From Methylobacterium durans (lineage in GTDB: Bacteria; Pseudomonadota; Alphaproteobacteria; Rhizobiales; Beijerinckiaceae): 64,000 bases of DNA. The notes below the pieces were generated by a model. That model ran no database searches and was not told the DNA's origin. It saw nothing but the letters and a program-made list of their open reading frames with translations. The DNA is taken from assembly GCF_003173715.1 (NCBI RefSeq), contig NZ_CP029550.1, forward strand, positions 2,666,001-2,730,000, given 5' to 3'. Positions 8,201 to 16,460 of the stretch are shown here, piece by piece. Every line of letters begins with the position of its first letter. The first letter of the stretch is position 1. The position numbers and the translations under genes are program-made.

Positions 8201-9039
8201 GGATCCCGAAAGCCGAGTTTCAGCACGGGCGTACCCGAAATCTCGGAATCGAGCGCTCCGAGGGCGCGTATGTCGCCCTGATCACGCAGGATGCCTGCCC
8301 GCGCAATTCGCACTGGCTTCAACACCTCATCGGCGGCTTCAGCCGCGGACCACGGGTGGCGGGCGTCATCGGGCGCCACGAAGCGTATCCCGAGCACGAC
8401 GCCTTTACCCGCCGTGACATGACCGAGATGTTCGACGGATTAGCGCTCCTGCCGGACGTGATCGACCGTGACAACGGCTTGCCGAGCTACATCTATCCGG
8501 GAGGTCAGACATGGCAGATGCTGATGCACTTCTACTCGGACAACAATTCGGCGATGTCTCGAGAGGCGTGGAAAGTGCTGTCCTATCCTGAAATAGAATG
8601 GGGCGAAGACCAGGTTTGGGCGAACGAAATGTTGAAACTTGGATTCCAGAAGGCCTATGTCAATGAGGCGGTCGTCTATCACTCGCACAAGTTCGATCTG
8701 AAAACTCAGTACAAGACATCCATGACGGAAGGTAAGTTCTGGGCCGAGCAATTTGGCATCAATCTTCATCCGGATCCTGAGGCCGCGATCGCGGCGATGA
8801 ACGCTCGCGATCAAGCGTTTGCTATCTGCCACAGCATCGATGCGGATGCCTTGGAGCAGCGTCGCCTTTTCAATCGCGCCATCGTCGAAGGGCGAAGCGC
8901 AGGATATCGCGCGGCTCCCCTCTTTGAGATGCCGAGTGGAAGTGGAGTCACTAGGACGACGGCGATTATCTCCAATGGATGGTTGAGGTTAATGCTCGAT
9001 CGAGAGCATTTTTATAAATATACAGGATGGTTTACCTGA
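5266..9039 (+). CDS. Three-module glycosyltransferase (RgpF-like, GT4-like, GT2)
   Basis: This 1257-residue cytoplasmic enzyme probably builds a rhamnose-containing surface glycan. Residues about 60-265 hold repeats of an FDxxFY...NPxxHY motif often found at the N-terminus of large glycosyltransferases. Residues about 268-510 resemble rhamnan-synthesis protein F (VHAHCYYPEL, VPNRGRDLGPFL, VVHVHTK). Residues about 555-900 form a GT4/WsaF-like GT-B module (IHWIIPSFNARGAGGHMS, then EELSDLYRNSDIGVVFS and PLEMMACDLPVVE). Residues about 918-1200 form a GT2 module (TVLIPTYNAGASF, IIDSESTDGT, ITQDACP). The dTDP-rhamnose genes at the left edge fit this role. The N-terminal quarter is AT-rich and the rest GC-rich, suggesting mosaic origin. 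The start is the first ATG after an AAGG; 5326 is an alternative. Confidence 0.88.
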   Translation: MRFARPKSLQELQDPSIGKFMEYAMRVNFFRARARLKRSKSIVRKSILFDSAYYAQVYGLSRHIDAAEHFCKIGWKKGFNPSRFFDVNFYLSAYEDVRKVGANPLVHYLTEGAQEFRWPVKDFDVAAFCAAHAELDPRTQNPAEFCVEKYGGYDWTQEQYRSVVLPEDVVHAFKSRFDPDFYRSMNIDTCEAGEDPYYHFINRGQYEDRDPAPEFDIGFYRSKIRSTDELLGNPIFHYVRQGRPQGAATQPADAINLDTRTISPATHDLKICVHAHCYYPELLSEVLPGFANLPATAKVVITTCSEPDKEFIQKRLSREAFPQAVEVRQVPNRGRDLGPFLIGCRDIWRDFDIVVHVHTKVSPHIRWGKHWREYLLDQTFGSEGLVNDVLSRFQAEADLGCLYPRNFCKIRRFTQKEGNTSVIEAMMQRLGYGRETLQQSDYPAGSMAWYRTSALTALTESIDSYDQFEEEARQLDFTFAHALERILPLVVRASGYRVCSYTTSRRSRLIPRADFPARENTYMDIPDRWIGDTPNIARHPVLPTAPASRVYNERCLNIHWIIPSFNARGAGGHMSIFRMVEFLERFGHHQTLWLQSAIDFSDQAEARSRAQQWYRPIGQNVHVRFLPEDIRQLSGDALIATERWSAFPASLAVNFKERFYFVQDFEPSFYPAGELQILTEATYDFGFAALCAGPWLGQLMRERGLWTRCWDLCAEHEVYYPGIRPPVGERPIRIAFYARPYTPRRAVGLGFAAFEILHRRGVNFHVELFGEANLEAEFDFAHTQHGVLTHEELSDLYRNSDIGVVFSSTNYSLIPLEMMACDLPVVEIDVPSTRAVFKNDEVYFASPTPYGIADAIEALLNDKDRQAQQRERGRAFVERTSWERSARAVESAIRERIAELGYTALSPEPFPAPVVVDKPKATVLIPTYNAGASFAQVLDQVTRQACDFAYDILIIDSESTDGTYDLAKGYADRGVRIERIPKAEFQHGRTRNLGIERSEGAYVALITQDACPRNSHWLQHLIGGFSRGPRVAGVIGRHEAYPEHDAFTRRDMTEMFDGLALLPDVIDRDNGLPSYIYPGGQTWQMLMHFYSDNNSAMSREAWKVLSYPEIEWGEDQVWANEMLKLGFQKAYVNEAVVYHSHKFDLKTQYKTSMTEGKFWAEQFGINLHPDPEAAIAAMNARDQAFAICHSIDADALEQRRLFNRAIVEGRSAGYRAAPLFEMPSGSGVTRTTAIISNGWLRLMLDREHFYKYTGWFT

Positions 9040-9711
9040 AAAATTTTAGATTATCATTTTTAAATACAAGATATCGCACGGAAAACCACCAAGTTCCGTT
9101 TCGAAATCGTGAAACGCTCGTGCAGCACGGGCCGCGTCTGCGGGGTGGTGACCACGCCGCTCACCCTCCCGCCGCGATCGATCAGGAGGAACCCAGACTG
9201 GACAGCCGCACAGCAAATGGCAGAACGAACCCATTCCAGGAGGCCTGGGTGCGTCTGAATCCGGTAGCGACGTTTTGCAAAGCTTCCCAGGGCAGATCTC
9301 GAGGCACCGTTAAAGCTCTGGGCCCGATCTGATGCCAACCAATGGTGATCGTGGCCGCCGAGGTGCTCAGCGGCGACGGGTTTGATTCGATGCGGCGAAC
9401 CGGAGGGTTTGGCGTGTCCGCTGCAGCCATGAGCACGACCCGGCCCGCCCTGAGGCGCTCGGAAATCCTGCCCGCCGCAGTGCTGACGCTCCCTGCTCGG
9501 CTTCCGGCCGGCGCAGGGACCGCGGTTTGGCGCGACGCTCTCGCCCATCCAACCTCGGCATCGCCCAACGCATGAAGATCCGGTCACGCGATGTCTGACC
9601 CGTTGGCGGGGAACAAGCTCAGCCCGCATCGCGCGATCAGGACAGGTAGATCATGCCGGGCAGGCGTCGGGTTGAACGCCCGATCCCGGCCTGCTAGCAA
9701 GCCAAGCGAGG
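9040..9711. other. Intergenic region before the tRNA; no supported gene
   Basis: Several frames are open on the minus strand, but none has a recognised motif or a ribosome binding site. The first 40 bases are AT-rich, like the end of the glycosyltransferase gene. The rest returns to host-like GC and probably includes the tRNA-Thr promoter. One minus-strand frame (9182-9568) has moderate protein character and could be a decayed gene. Confidence 0.4.
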
Positions 9712-9786
9712 GCCGGTGTAGCACAGCGGTAGTGCAGCGGTTTTGTAAACCGAAGGTCGGGAGTTCGATCCTCTCCACCGGCACCA
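9712..9786 (+). tRNA. tRNA-Thr (anticodon UGU)
   Basis: The acceptor strands GCCGGTG (9712-9718) and CACCGGC (9776-9782) pair fully, followed by A and an encoded CCA (9784-9786). The D arm is GCAC/GTGC. The anticodon loop TTTGTAA gives UGU. The T arm carries GTTCGATC. The anticodon stem has one outer G-A mismatch. The 3' end is the integration site of the 21-kb element: its last part is repeated at 30957-30987. The element therefore restores the intact tRNA at its left end. Confidence 0.95.
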
Positions 9787-9787
9787 C
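9757..9787 (+). other. attL of the integrative element
   Basis: These 31 bp cover the T arm, acceptor 3' strand and CCA of the tRNA-Thr gene. They recur at 30957-30987 with one C-to-T difference. The tyrosine integrase lies just inside. The repeat therefore marks the left junction. Confidence 0.85.
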
Positions 9788-9847
9788 TCAAACGCTCTTG
9801 CTGGGCAAAGAGTTAGTGTCATACAGCGGCTTAAGGGCAACCGCACT

Positions 9848-11261
9848 GTAATTACCCACGCGGTTTGAGCGCCAGGTTCGAAGGACGTGCGGCGGCGCGG
9901 GGGTCGTGCGGGGGCCTTGTGCGGGGCCGGTTTGGCTGATTCGTTCGTGGGATGGGCCGCAGCGATCTCGAACGTCTGAGCCGGGAAGAACTGATCGAGC
10001 TGGTGCTGCGGCTGCAGCGCCCGCAGAAGACCTCGCGCACCTCCTCAAAGCCGCCGTCCACCGACCGCAAGGAGCGGCGGGAGCAGGCCAAGCCCGGCGG
10101 AGCCAAGCCCGGTCACGAGGGCCATAGCCGTGTGCTGAGCGAGGATCCCGACGCGGTCGTCGATCATCGTCCGGATCGGTGCGCGTGCTGCGGCGGCGCC
10201 TTGCACGGGGACCTTCCCGCCGAGGTCGTGAGCGTGTCCGAGCGGATCGAGTTGCCCGCCGTGGCGCCGGTGGTGACCCGGCATCGGCGGCTGGCCGTGC
10301 AGTGCCCGTCCTGCGGGGGGCGCGGCGTCGCGCCGGTGCCGCAGGCCGCGCGGGGCACGCCGTTTGGTCCGCGGCTGCACGCGGTGGCGACGTATCTGAA
10401 GACCTTCCAGGCTCTGTCCTACGAGCGGCTGCAGGCGGCGCTGTCGGATCTGTTCGGCCTGACGCTCAGTCAGGGCGGGCTGATGAACCTGCTCCGCCGC
10501 GCGCAGGCGCGCTTTCGGGCCGGCCGCGAGGCCGCCGTCGCAAAGCTGCGCCGTGCCGAGGTCGTCGCCTCGGACGAGACCGGGGTGCGCATCGAGGGCT
10601 CGAACTCCTATCACTGGGTCTTCCACTCGACGGACGCGGTGGTGCACACAGCCTCGCCGACGCGCGGCGCCGTCGTGGTGCGGGAGATGATGGATGGGCA
10701 CCGGCCCGCGGTCTGGATCTCCGACCGCTACACCGCTCAGCAGGGTCATGGCGTCCGCCACCAGACCTGCCTGGCGCATCTCGCCCGCGACGTGGCCTAC
10801 GCCGTCGAGGTGAGCGCCGATCCGGTGCCACTGCGCCTCCAGTTCTGGCTGCAGGCCGTGTTCGCCCTGGCCGAGCGCGTCACCGATCTGGCCGCCTCGA
10901 CGCTCGCGGCCAAACGGCGGGCGCTGGAGCGGCGGCTTTCCGACATCCTGTCCGCCCCGAGCCGCTGTGACCTGACCTACGAACTGCAGGCCAGGATTGG
11001 TCGGGCCCGCGATCAACTCCTGGTCTTCCTCGATCATCCCGGCACGGTCGCGGTCACAAACAACGGCTGCGAGCGCCTGCTCCGTCCCGCCGTCGTGCAA
11101 CGGAAGATGACCAATGGCTACCGTGCGATGTGGGCCGCTACCGGCGAGGCCGACATCCGCACCGTCGTCGACACCGCCCGCCTCTCCGGCGCCAGCCCGT
11201 TCGCGACGATCCTCGCCACCGTCGCCTGAACGGCGCCCCCATCAGAGGCGTGGGTAATTAC
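9848..11261 (+). mobile_element. IS66-family element with a single transposase (ISBst12-like)
   Basis: This 1414-bp element has terminal inverted repeats beginning GTAATTACCCACGC. It is flanked by the 8-bp direct repeat ACCGCACT at 9840-9847 and 11262-11269. Eight-base duplication is the IS66 hallmark. It lacks the tnpA and tnpB accessory genes, as in the ISBst12 subgroup. It sits between the attachment site and the integrase start, and may affect integrase expression. Confidence 0.92.
9952..11229 (+). CDS. IS66-family transposase (TnpC-type, 425 aa)
   Basis: A complete DDE transposase. It has the N-terminal SSKPPSTDRK segment, a zinc-finger-like CACCGG...CPSCGG region (about residues 80-125), and the catalytic core with SDETGVRI (first Asp), ISDRYTAQQG (second Asp) and NNGCERLLRP (Glu). 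Length fits single-gene IS66 elements. The terminal repeats and 8-bp target duplication are intact, so it may be recent and active. Confidence 0.93.
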   Translation: MGRSDLERLSREELIELVLRLQRPQKTSRTSSKPPSTDRKERREQAKPGGAKPGHEGHSRVLSEDPDAVVDHRPDRCACCGGALHGDLPAEVVSVSERIELPAVAPVVTRHRRLAVQCPSCGGRGVAPVPQAARGTPFGPRLHAVATYLKTFQALSYERLQAALSDLFGLTLSQGGLMNLLRRAQARFRAGREAAVAKLRRAEVVASDETGVRIEGSNSYHWVFHSTDAVVHTASPTRGAVVVREMMDGHRPAVWISDRYTAQQGHGVRHQTCLAHLARDVAYAVEVSADPVPLRLQFWLQAVFALAERVTDLAASTLAAKRRALERRLSDILSAPSRCDLTYELQARIGRARDQLLVFLDHPGTVAVTNNGCERLLRPAVVQRKMTNGYRAMWAATGEADIRTVVDTARLSGASPFATILATVA

Positions 11262-12216
11262 ACCGCACTCTCACACAGCGGTCCCTCACATGGCCCTCAT
11301 GACTGCTCGCCCTTGGAAGGACCCAAGCACCGGGGTCTATCATCTCAGACAGCGCACTCCTCGTAAGCTATTGGCTCGCGTGAGGGGACAATCGGTGACT
11401 CTCCCGGTGGCGGATGGCTTCGCCTCTGTGAAGATCGGGGACATCGTTCAGGCTTCGCTGAAGACCAAGGAGGCCAGCGAGGCACGGAAGCGACATGCGG
11501 TTGCCGATGGTGCGCTGAAGCGGTTCTGGGAGGCACAGGAGGCCGGACCCACCAGCTTGACCACAAGGGAGGCGGTGGCTCTCGCCGGGACACTCTATAC
11601 GGCCTTCACATCGGTCCTTGCTGATGATCCTGGTCCTCCTGAGCGTTGGGAGAAGGCGCTTCGGTTGAATGCCAAAGCTCGTGCCGGGGAGTTGGGTCTC
11701 GGGCTGGCAATAGGGAAAGAGGCGAACCAACGGGCTTCGATGGAGGATCGGTTCGGCGGTTTTGCTGATGCTGTCCTGGCTCGTGAAGGGCTCGTGGTCG
11801 ATCAGAAAAGCCGTGACCTCCTGCTCAGCACCATTGCCTCAGCGATGGACGATGCGTCAGCGAAGCTCACTCGTAACGCCCGGTTCGACTACTCCCCCGA
11901 TGTAGCTGCGCTGAAGTACCCCGCGTGGGAGAGTCGGTCGGGTGCAGAACCCTCCGGTGACGCCAAGGCTGAGCGCATCACAGTGGTCGAGCTGTTCGGC
12001 CGGTGGGCTGCCTACAACGCCGACAAGAAGGCGGCAGGGACCATCAAGCGGTACAGGGGAAGCCTTCAATCTCTCGTTCAGTTCGCCAAGGATCGAGACG
12101 TTCGGTCACTGACCCCTGATGACCTCTATGCGTGGGCTGAGCACCGGAGGGACGCCGAAGGGGTTTCGCCTCAGTCCATCAACAAGAACGACTTTGTGGC
12201 AGCCAGTGCCGTCTTA

Positions 12217-13381
12217 TACCAACCCTCACTGATCAGAACTCATGAGCCCAGGCGCGCAGGCCGATGGACATGATGCGCCAGGGTTGGTCGATGAGCTTGT
12301 TCCAAGCGTCGCAGCAATGATCGAGGATGGCCTCGTATGACGCAAAGATCCGGTTGCCGAGCCAGTTCTCGCGGATGAACTGCCAGAGGTTCTCGACCGG
12401 GTTCAACTCGGGCGAGCGCGCCGGCAGCGGCAGCAGCGTGATGTTGGCTGGGACGATGAGCTTCTTGGTCATGTGCCAGCCGGCCTGATCGAGCAGCAGC
12501 ACAGCGTGCGCACCGGCGGTGACGGCCCTGGCGATCTCGGCCAGGTGCAGGTTCATCGCCTCGGTGGTGCAGCGGGGCATGACGAGCCCGGCTCCCGTGC
12601 CACGAGCCGGGCAGATCGCGCCGAAGATGTAGGCGGAGGCGGTGCGCTGGTCCTTTGAGGCTGCAGGCCGTGTGCCGCGGCGTGCCCAACGACGTGTGAT
12701 GGAGTTCTTCTGACCGACCCGGGCCTCGTCGGCGAACCAGACCTCTATCGGCTTGCCGCCGACAGCCTGCGCGACCTCCGCCAAGCGAGCGGGGAAGGCT
12801 TTTTAAAAGCCGGGATGGCGTCCTGATCCTGAGCATGATGGCGCGGACGAGCCGAGAGCTTGGCGTAGCCCAGGCCCCGCAGAACCCGGCTCAAGGTCTG
12901 CTCGGAGACTGAGACGCCGTGCTCCTCCACCAGGAACTGAGCGAGATCGACCAGCCGCCAGCGCACCAGCCCGTGCGCAGCCGGCGTGGGTCCCGCCTCA
13001 ACCAAGGCCCGCAGCGCCTCACGCTGCTCAGCGTTCAGGCGCGGGCGGGCGCCAGGGGCTTTGCCGCCGATCAGCCCATCCGGCCCGTCGGCGTTGAAGG
13101 CCAGAACCCAGTCCCGCACCGTCTGCAGGCCAACCCCACCGAGAGCCGCCGCCTCGGAGCGCGAGCCGCCAGCATAGATCGCTGACAGCGCCAGCAGGCG
13201 ACGGGTCTGATCCGGGTCGCGCGAGCTCTTGGCCAGAGCTCGCAAGGCCTCGGCATCGAAGTCTGGCCGCAGCGGCACAGGAGCGGCCATCCCATCCTCC
13301 TCAGGCTACAAACCCGAGAAATGAATCACGACCCGTTCTGCACCGCTACCCAGCGTGAGTCCTGCTCAACGAGGCTTGGTA
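12217..13381 (-). mobile_element. IS630-like element, copy 1 (inside the integrase)
   Basis: The 1165-bp element has ends TACCAA...TTGGTA with imperfect inverted repeats (ACCAASCCTCRYTGA). The flanking repeat is TTA (12214-12216 and 13382-13384). Counting the duplication as 3 bp restores the integrase frame exactly. The usual 2-bp TA interpretation would leave a stop codon. It has a two-frame transposase on the minus strand. Confidence 0.88.
12233..13290 (-). CDS. IS630-family transposase, two frames joined by -1 frameshifting
   Basis: The first frame (13290 to about 12790) carries the helix-turn-helix part: SRSEAAALGGVGLQTVRDWV and the SARPRHHAQDQDAIPAFKK end. The second frame (to 12233) carries the DDE_3 catalytic domain: WFADEARVGQKN, LLLDQAGWH and SPELNPVENLWQF. 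The frames join by a -1 shift in a TTTT-AAAAA run near 12801-12809, giving FKK-AFPARLAEV as in other IS630 proteins. This is likely programmed frameshifting and not decay, because the other copy in the window (20155-21215) is organised the same way. Confidence 0.87.
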
Positions 13382-14118
13382 TTAGGGTGGGCTGCAAGCC
13401 GTCAAGGCAAGCTGTTGCTCTCTGAGAACCCCGTGAAGGGCATACACCTTGATGAGCCAAGGAAGGTCGCCAAGCGGGAAAAGACGTTCAGGGGAGGCGA
13501 GATAGCTGCGATCCTCAATGCAGCCTCAGCGGTGAAGCCTGACGAAAGGAACCCTACTCTCACTGATGCTTGCCGCTGGTGTCCTTGGCTTGCTGCCTAT
13601 TCCGGAGCCCGCATCGCTGAGCTTACCCACCTTGAGGGTCGTGACATCCGGGTTGAAAGCGGAATTACCGTGATGGACCTACGGGTGACGAAGACCGGAG
13701 AGCCAAGGACGGTGCCGCTCCATGCCCACCTCATCGAACAGGGCTTCCTTGAGTTCGTGAAGGCATCAGGATCAGGGCCGCTGTTCTACGATTCTGCTAG
13801 GCACGGGAAGGGCTCCGCTGCCTCACCGGCTGAACTGAGAGCGAACAAGGTAGCCAAGTGGGTGCGAGACACGGTGAAGCTCGATCCTGACGTCGATCCC
13901 AATCACGGATGGCGGCACACTTGGAAGACCAGGGCGCTCGGGGTTGGGATCGAAGAACGGCTCAGGGATGCAGTGACAGGCCATCGGGTCGCATCCGTCG
14001 GGCGGAAGTACGAGACACCCTCACTGTCTATGCTGGCTGGCGCTATGAGGCGGTTCCCCAGGTATGAGATCTGAGGCTGATCTCTAGGAACGTCAGTAAA
14101 AATCAGCGAGGCTATGGA

Positions 14119-15084
14119 ATGTCAGTGTTCTACCAGCACATTGGTGAGGCTCTTTGGCGTCGTGACGCACCTAAAAGTATTGGAACACCAGAGGGCGGAT
14201 TACGGCGCTTTCGGCTGCCAGAGATTGAGAAGCACCTCCAGAACATTCCTCCTTCTGAACTGGCCGCCGCGCACTCTAAGATGACAGAGCTTGCACCGAC
14301 TGGCTTTCAGGTCTGGGGTTTACCTGAAGGAGCGCGGGATGCCATCAAGAACATGGAGGACGGAGATTTCCTGATGCTGTTGGAAAACACGGACTTCAAG
14401 TTCGTCGGACAGGTACTGCACCGCTTATCAGAGCCCTGTTGGGACCTATCAAGGCACATATGGGGAGAAGCCCGTTTCCCGCTCGTGGTATTCTTGCAAG
14501 GCGAACTGACCTCTTATCCTTGGACAAACTTCTGCGCAGACTTCTCATTCGCTGACGGGTATCATATGCGCGGCAATACGATGCGCCTCTCCAGTGAGCG
14601 TATCGGTTCTTCGCCATGGCAAACGGAAGAAGGCTTTATCTCGCACTTGCTGACAACCACAGGAGTAAACCCGGAGGATCAAGCAAGCGACTTCCAGGCC
14701 TTTGCAAACAATCTGCAGATACACCTTCGCATGGTGAAGGCGCGAGCGGCTCAGCAGAGATTCAGGCAAGGCACCATTTCCAAGCAAGGAATGGAGTGTG
14801 CGTTTTGCAGCATGAGCATTCCAGAGGTTCTGGAAGCCGCCCATATCGTCCCTAAAGAACATGATGGCGCAGACGACCATCGTAATGCTCTGGTATTATG
14901 CGCTCTGCACCACCGGATGTTTGACTCTGGCCTACTGAGGATCAATCCGAACACTCGTTCTGTGCTTGCAGGCGGATCCTATTCCCTGGATGAACTGCGG
15001 GTCACGAGGCATCAGATCGCAGCCGGCCCACAGTGGCCACACGAGCGATCACTGAGATGGCGTTGGGAGAGGGGTTTAGGGTAG
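14119..15084 (+). CDS. HNH endonuclease with an EVE/PUA-like N-terminal domain
   Basis: A 321-residue two-domain protein. Residues about 60-130 (GFQVWGLPEGARDAI, MEDGDFLMLLENTDFKFVGQV, then a Trp- and Phe-rich strand ending PLVVFLQGE) resemble EVE/PUA-like folds that read modified bases. Residues about 235-290 are an HNH nuclease: CAFCSMSIPEVLEAAHIVPK, then HRNALVLCALHHRMFDSGLL. This architecture is known for modification-dependent restriction enzymes, so a stand-alone type IV defence role is a reasonable inference; the EVE-like call is from pattern only. It lies 44 bp after the integrase in lower-GC sequence and looks like island cargo. Confidence 0.82.
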   Translation: MSVFYQHIGEALWRRDAPKSIGTPEGGLRRFRLPEIEKHLQNIPPSELAAAHSKMTELAPTGFQVWGLPEGARDAIKNMEDGDFLMLLENTDFKFVGQVLHRLSEPCWDLSRHIWGEARFPLVVFLQGELTSYPWTNFCADFSFADGYHMRGNTMRLSSERIGSSPWQTEEGFISHLLTTTGVNPEDQASDFQAFANNLQIHLRMVKARAAQQRFRQGTISKQGMECAFCSMSIPEVLEAAHIVPKEHDGADDHRNALVLCALHHRMFDSGLLRINPNTRSVLAGGSYSLDELRVTRHQIAAGPQWPHERSLRWRWERGLG

Positions 15085-15279
15085 CCCGATTCCACCGCAA
15101 AAATCTCAGAGCCCTACCGCTAACCCCGGTTCACCCGTGTTCCCCCGTGCCACCCCCTCCGTGCTTTCGTTTCGGCAGGGGTAGGACCGGGGGAACAGCT
15201 GAAGTAGAGGGGCGTTAGTTCATGCACGGCTGAATCTATCCCCCCTTCGGCTGTGCGCATGTAACGGTCCTTCTCCTTT

Positions 15280-15308
15280 AGCCCTGGCTCTTGCCGGGGC
15301 TTTTCTTT
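15280..15308 (+). terminator. Intrinsic terminator after the EVE-like/HNH gene
   Basis: AGCCCTGGC and GCCGGGGCT pair over 9 bp (one T-G pair) around a TCTT loop, followed at once by TTTCTTT. It is well placed to end transcription of the nuclease gene 195 bp upstream. Confidence 0.8.
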
Positions 15309-15386
15309 ATCGACCCGCGCCACTGGCATGGTTTTGGCTTCGTCTCACTCCCGTCCTTGCGATGGGCGTTTCCTCCATAGACTCGG

Positions 15387-15413
15387 GCCGCTCCTCGTGG
15401 GCGGCTCTTCTTT
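15387..15413 (+). terminator. Second intrinsic terminator
   Basis: GCCGCTC pairs with GGGCGGC (7 bp with one T-G) around CTCGT, followed by a TCTTCTTT tract. It lies about 80 bp beyond the first terminator. Confidence 0.65.
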
Positions 15414-15430
15414 GCTCTCAGCTTAACGCA

Positions 15431-15595
15431 TCACAGAGCTACAGGATGGTGGGGCTTTAGCCCGATCCCGTCTGCCTCCTCTTGGCTCAGGACCTCGTCC
15501 GTGGCCGCCACCTCGCAAGCCGGGGCTACTCTCTCGCGAACCAACTCCGCAGCCGCTTCAGCACTCTCCGAGAGAACAACCCAGCGCTTCATGAC
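15431..15595 (-). CDS. Possible small protein (54 aa), doubtful
   Basis: From an ATG at 15595, preceded by an AGGGGA-like site, the frame reads MKRWVVLSESAEAAAELV and continues as an acidic helical peptide to 15431. Codon use looks reasonable, but no family is recognised. The longer upstream extension of the frame has no protein character. Confidence 0.3.
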   Translation of the reverse strand, partial: VMKRWVVLSESAEAAAELVRERVAPACEVAATDEVLSQEEADGIGLKPHHPVAL

Positions 15596-15870
15596 GGGCT
15601 CATCCCCTGCGATCCTGGGCGACTGACAGGTGACAACGAGAGGGTGGAGGGAGCGGGTCTCGGATGCTGTGTCCATGGCAGGGCTCACTGAGGGGAGCCC
15701 ATTACGTTCAGCGCGGCCGATCCGTTCCCAAGCTGAGCCGATCAGTAGGGCAGGCCCTTGTGAGAGGGTGAAGAACCCTGCCGAGAACCTATCACACACG
15801 TTGACATCGGAATTCTGATAGCTTCAGATCGCATCTTTCTCGATCCTATTGATAACGTGGAGGATGGGTG

Positions 15871-16452
15871 ATGCTGATCGGGTACGCCAGGACGAGCACG
15901 GTCGAGCAGATCGCCGGCCTGGAGGCGCAGGAGCGAGACCTCAGGGCTGCCGGGGTGGAGCGGATCTACCAAGAGCAGACCAGCGCGACCGGACCACGGA
16001 AGGCACTGACCGAAGCCTTGGACTACCTGCGAGAGGGTGACGCCCTGGTGGTGACCAAGCTCGACCGGCTGGCTCGCTCCGTGGCCGACCTCGTGGGCAT
16101 CATCAAAACCATTCAGGCGAAGAAGGCATCCCTGAAGGTGCTGGCCCTGTCGCTCGACACCGGCACACCCACGGGCAAGCTGATGCTGAACCTCTTGGGA
16201 TCCGTGGCTGAGTTCGAGCGTGATCTGATGCTGGAGCGGCAGCGGGAGGGGATTGCCAAGGCCAAGGCCGAGAAGCGCTACAAGGGCCGCAAGCCCACGG
16301 CGATGGCCAAGGCTGACGAGGTGAGGCGCTTAGCTGGGCAGGGGCTGACCCGGGAGGCGATAGCCAAGCAGCTCGGGATTGGAGTGGCGAGTGTCTACCG
16401 GGCTCTCAGGAGCGAGACCGGTGCAACAGAAGGCCGGGCTCAGGCAAACTGA
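15871..16452 (+). CDS. Serine recombinase (resolvase/invertase family)
   Basis: A complete 193-residue small serine recombinase. It has the catalytic Ser in GYARTSTVEQ, the conserved Arg in VTKLDRLARSVADL, and the SVAEFERDLMLERQREGIAKAK helix that crosses the dimer. A C-terminal helix-turn-helix follows (GQGLTREAIAKQLGIGVASV). GGAGG at 15859-15863 supports the ATG at 15871 over the GTG three bases earlier. In mobile elements such enzymes resolve dimers or invert segments. No paired recombination site was identified. It stands alone between the terminators and the repeat-rich region. Confidence 0.93.
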   Translation: MLIGYARTSTVEQIAGLEAQERDLRAAGVERIYQEQTSATGPRKALTEALDYLREGDALVVTKLDRLARSVADLVGIIKTIQAKKASLKVLALSLDTGTPTGKLMLNLLGSVAEFERDLMLERQREGIAKAKAEKRYKGRKPTAMAKADEVRRLAGQGLTREAIAKQLGIGVASVYRALRSETGATEGRAQAN

Positions 16453-16460
16453 GTACAGCC

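Larger units (their letters stand above)
11290..14074 (+). pseudogene. Tyrosine integrase of the island, split by an IS630-like element
   Basis: Coding segments are 11290-12216 and 13385-14074; removing the IS and one TTA copy restores a 538-residue integrase in one frame across GTC-TTA-GGG. The N-terminus resembles DUF6538-type integrase heads (WKDPSTGVYHLRQRTPRKLL). A SAM-like core-binding domain occupies about residues 225-330. The catalytic domain shows SGARIAELTH (Arg), HGWRHTWKTRA (His-x-x-Arg), VTGHRVASVG (His) and the following Tyr in RKYETPS. Its place next to the tRNA attachment site identifies it as the enzyme that inserted the element. With the IS present only a truncated N-terminal protein and a possible GTG-started catalytic fragment (13355) can be made. 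Confidence 0.9.
15085..15870. other. Gene-poor stretch with two terminators
   Basis: Two strong intrinsic terminators (15280-15308 and 15387-15413) punctuate this stretch after the HNH nuclease gene. A short minus-strand frame at 15431-15595 is the only protein-like piece. The region before the serine recombinase (15600-15870) probably contains its promoter. Confidence 0.5.

Noticed and set aside
9060..9629. A 189-codon minus-strand gene before the tRNA
   Set aside because: No motif, no ribosome site, Arg/Ser/Pro-rich composition typical of chance frames in high-GC DNA.
9584..9787. Minus-strand protein starting MVPVERIELPTFGLQ
   Set aside because: It is the antisense of the tRNA-Thr gene, a common false gene call.
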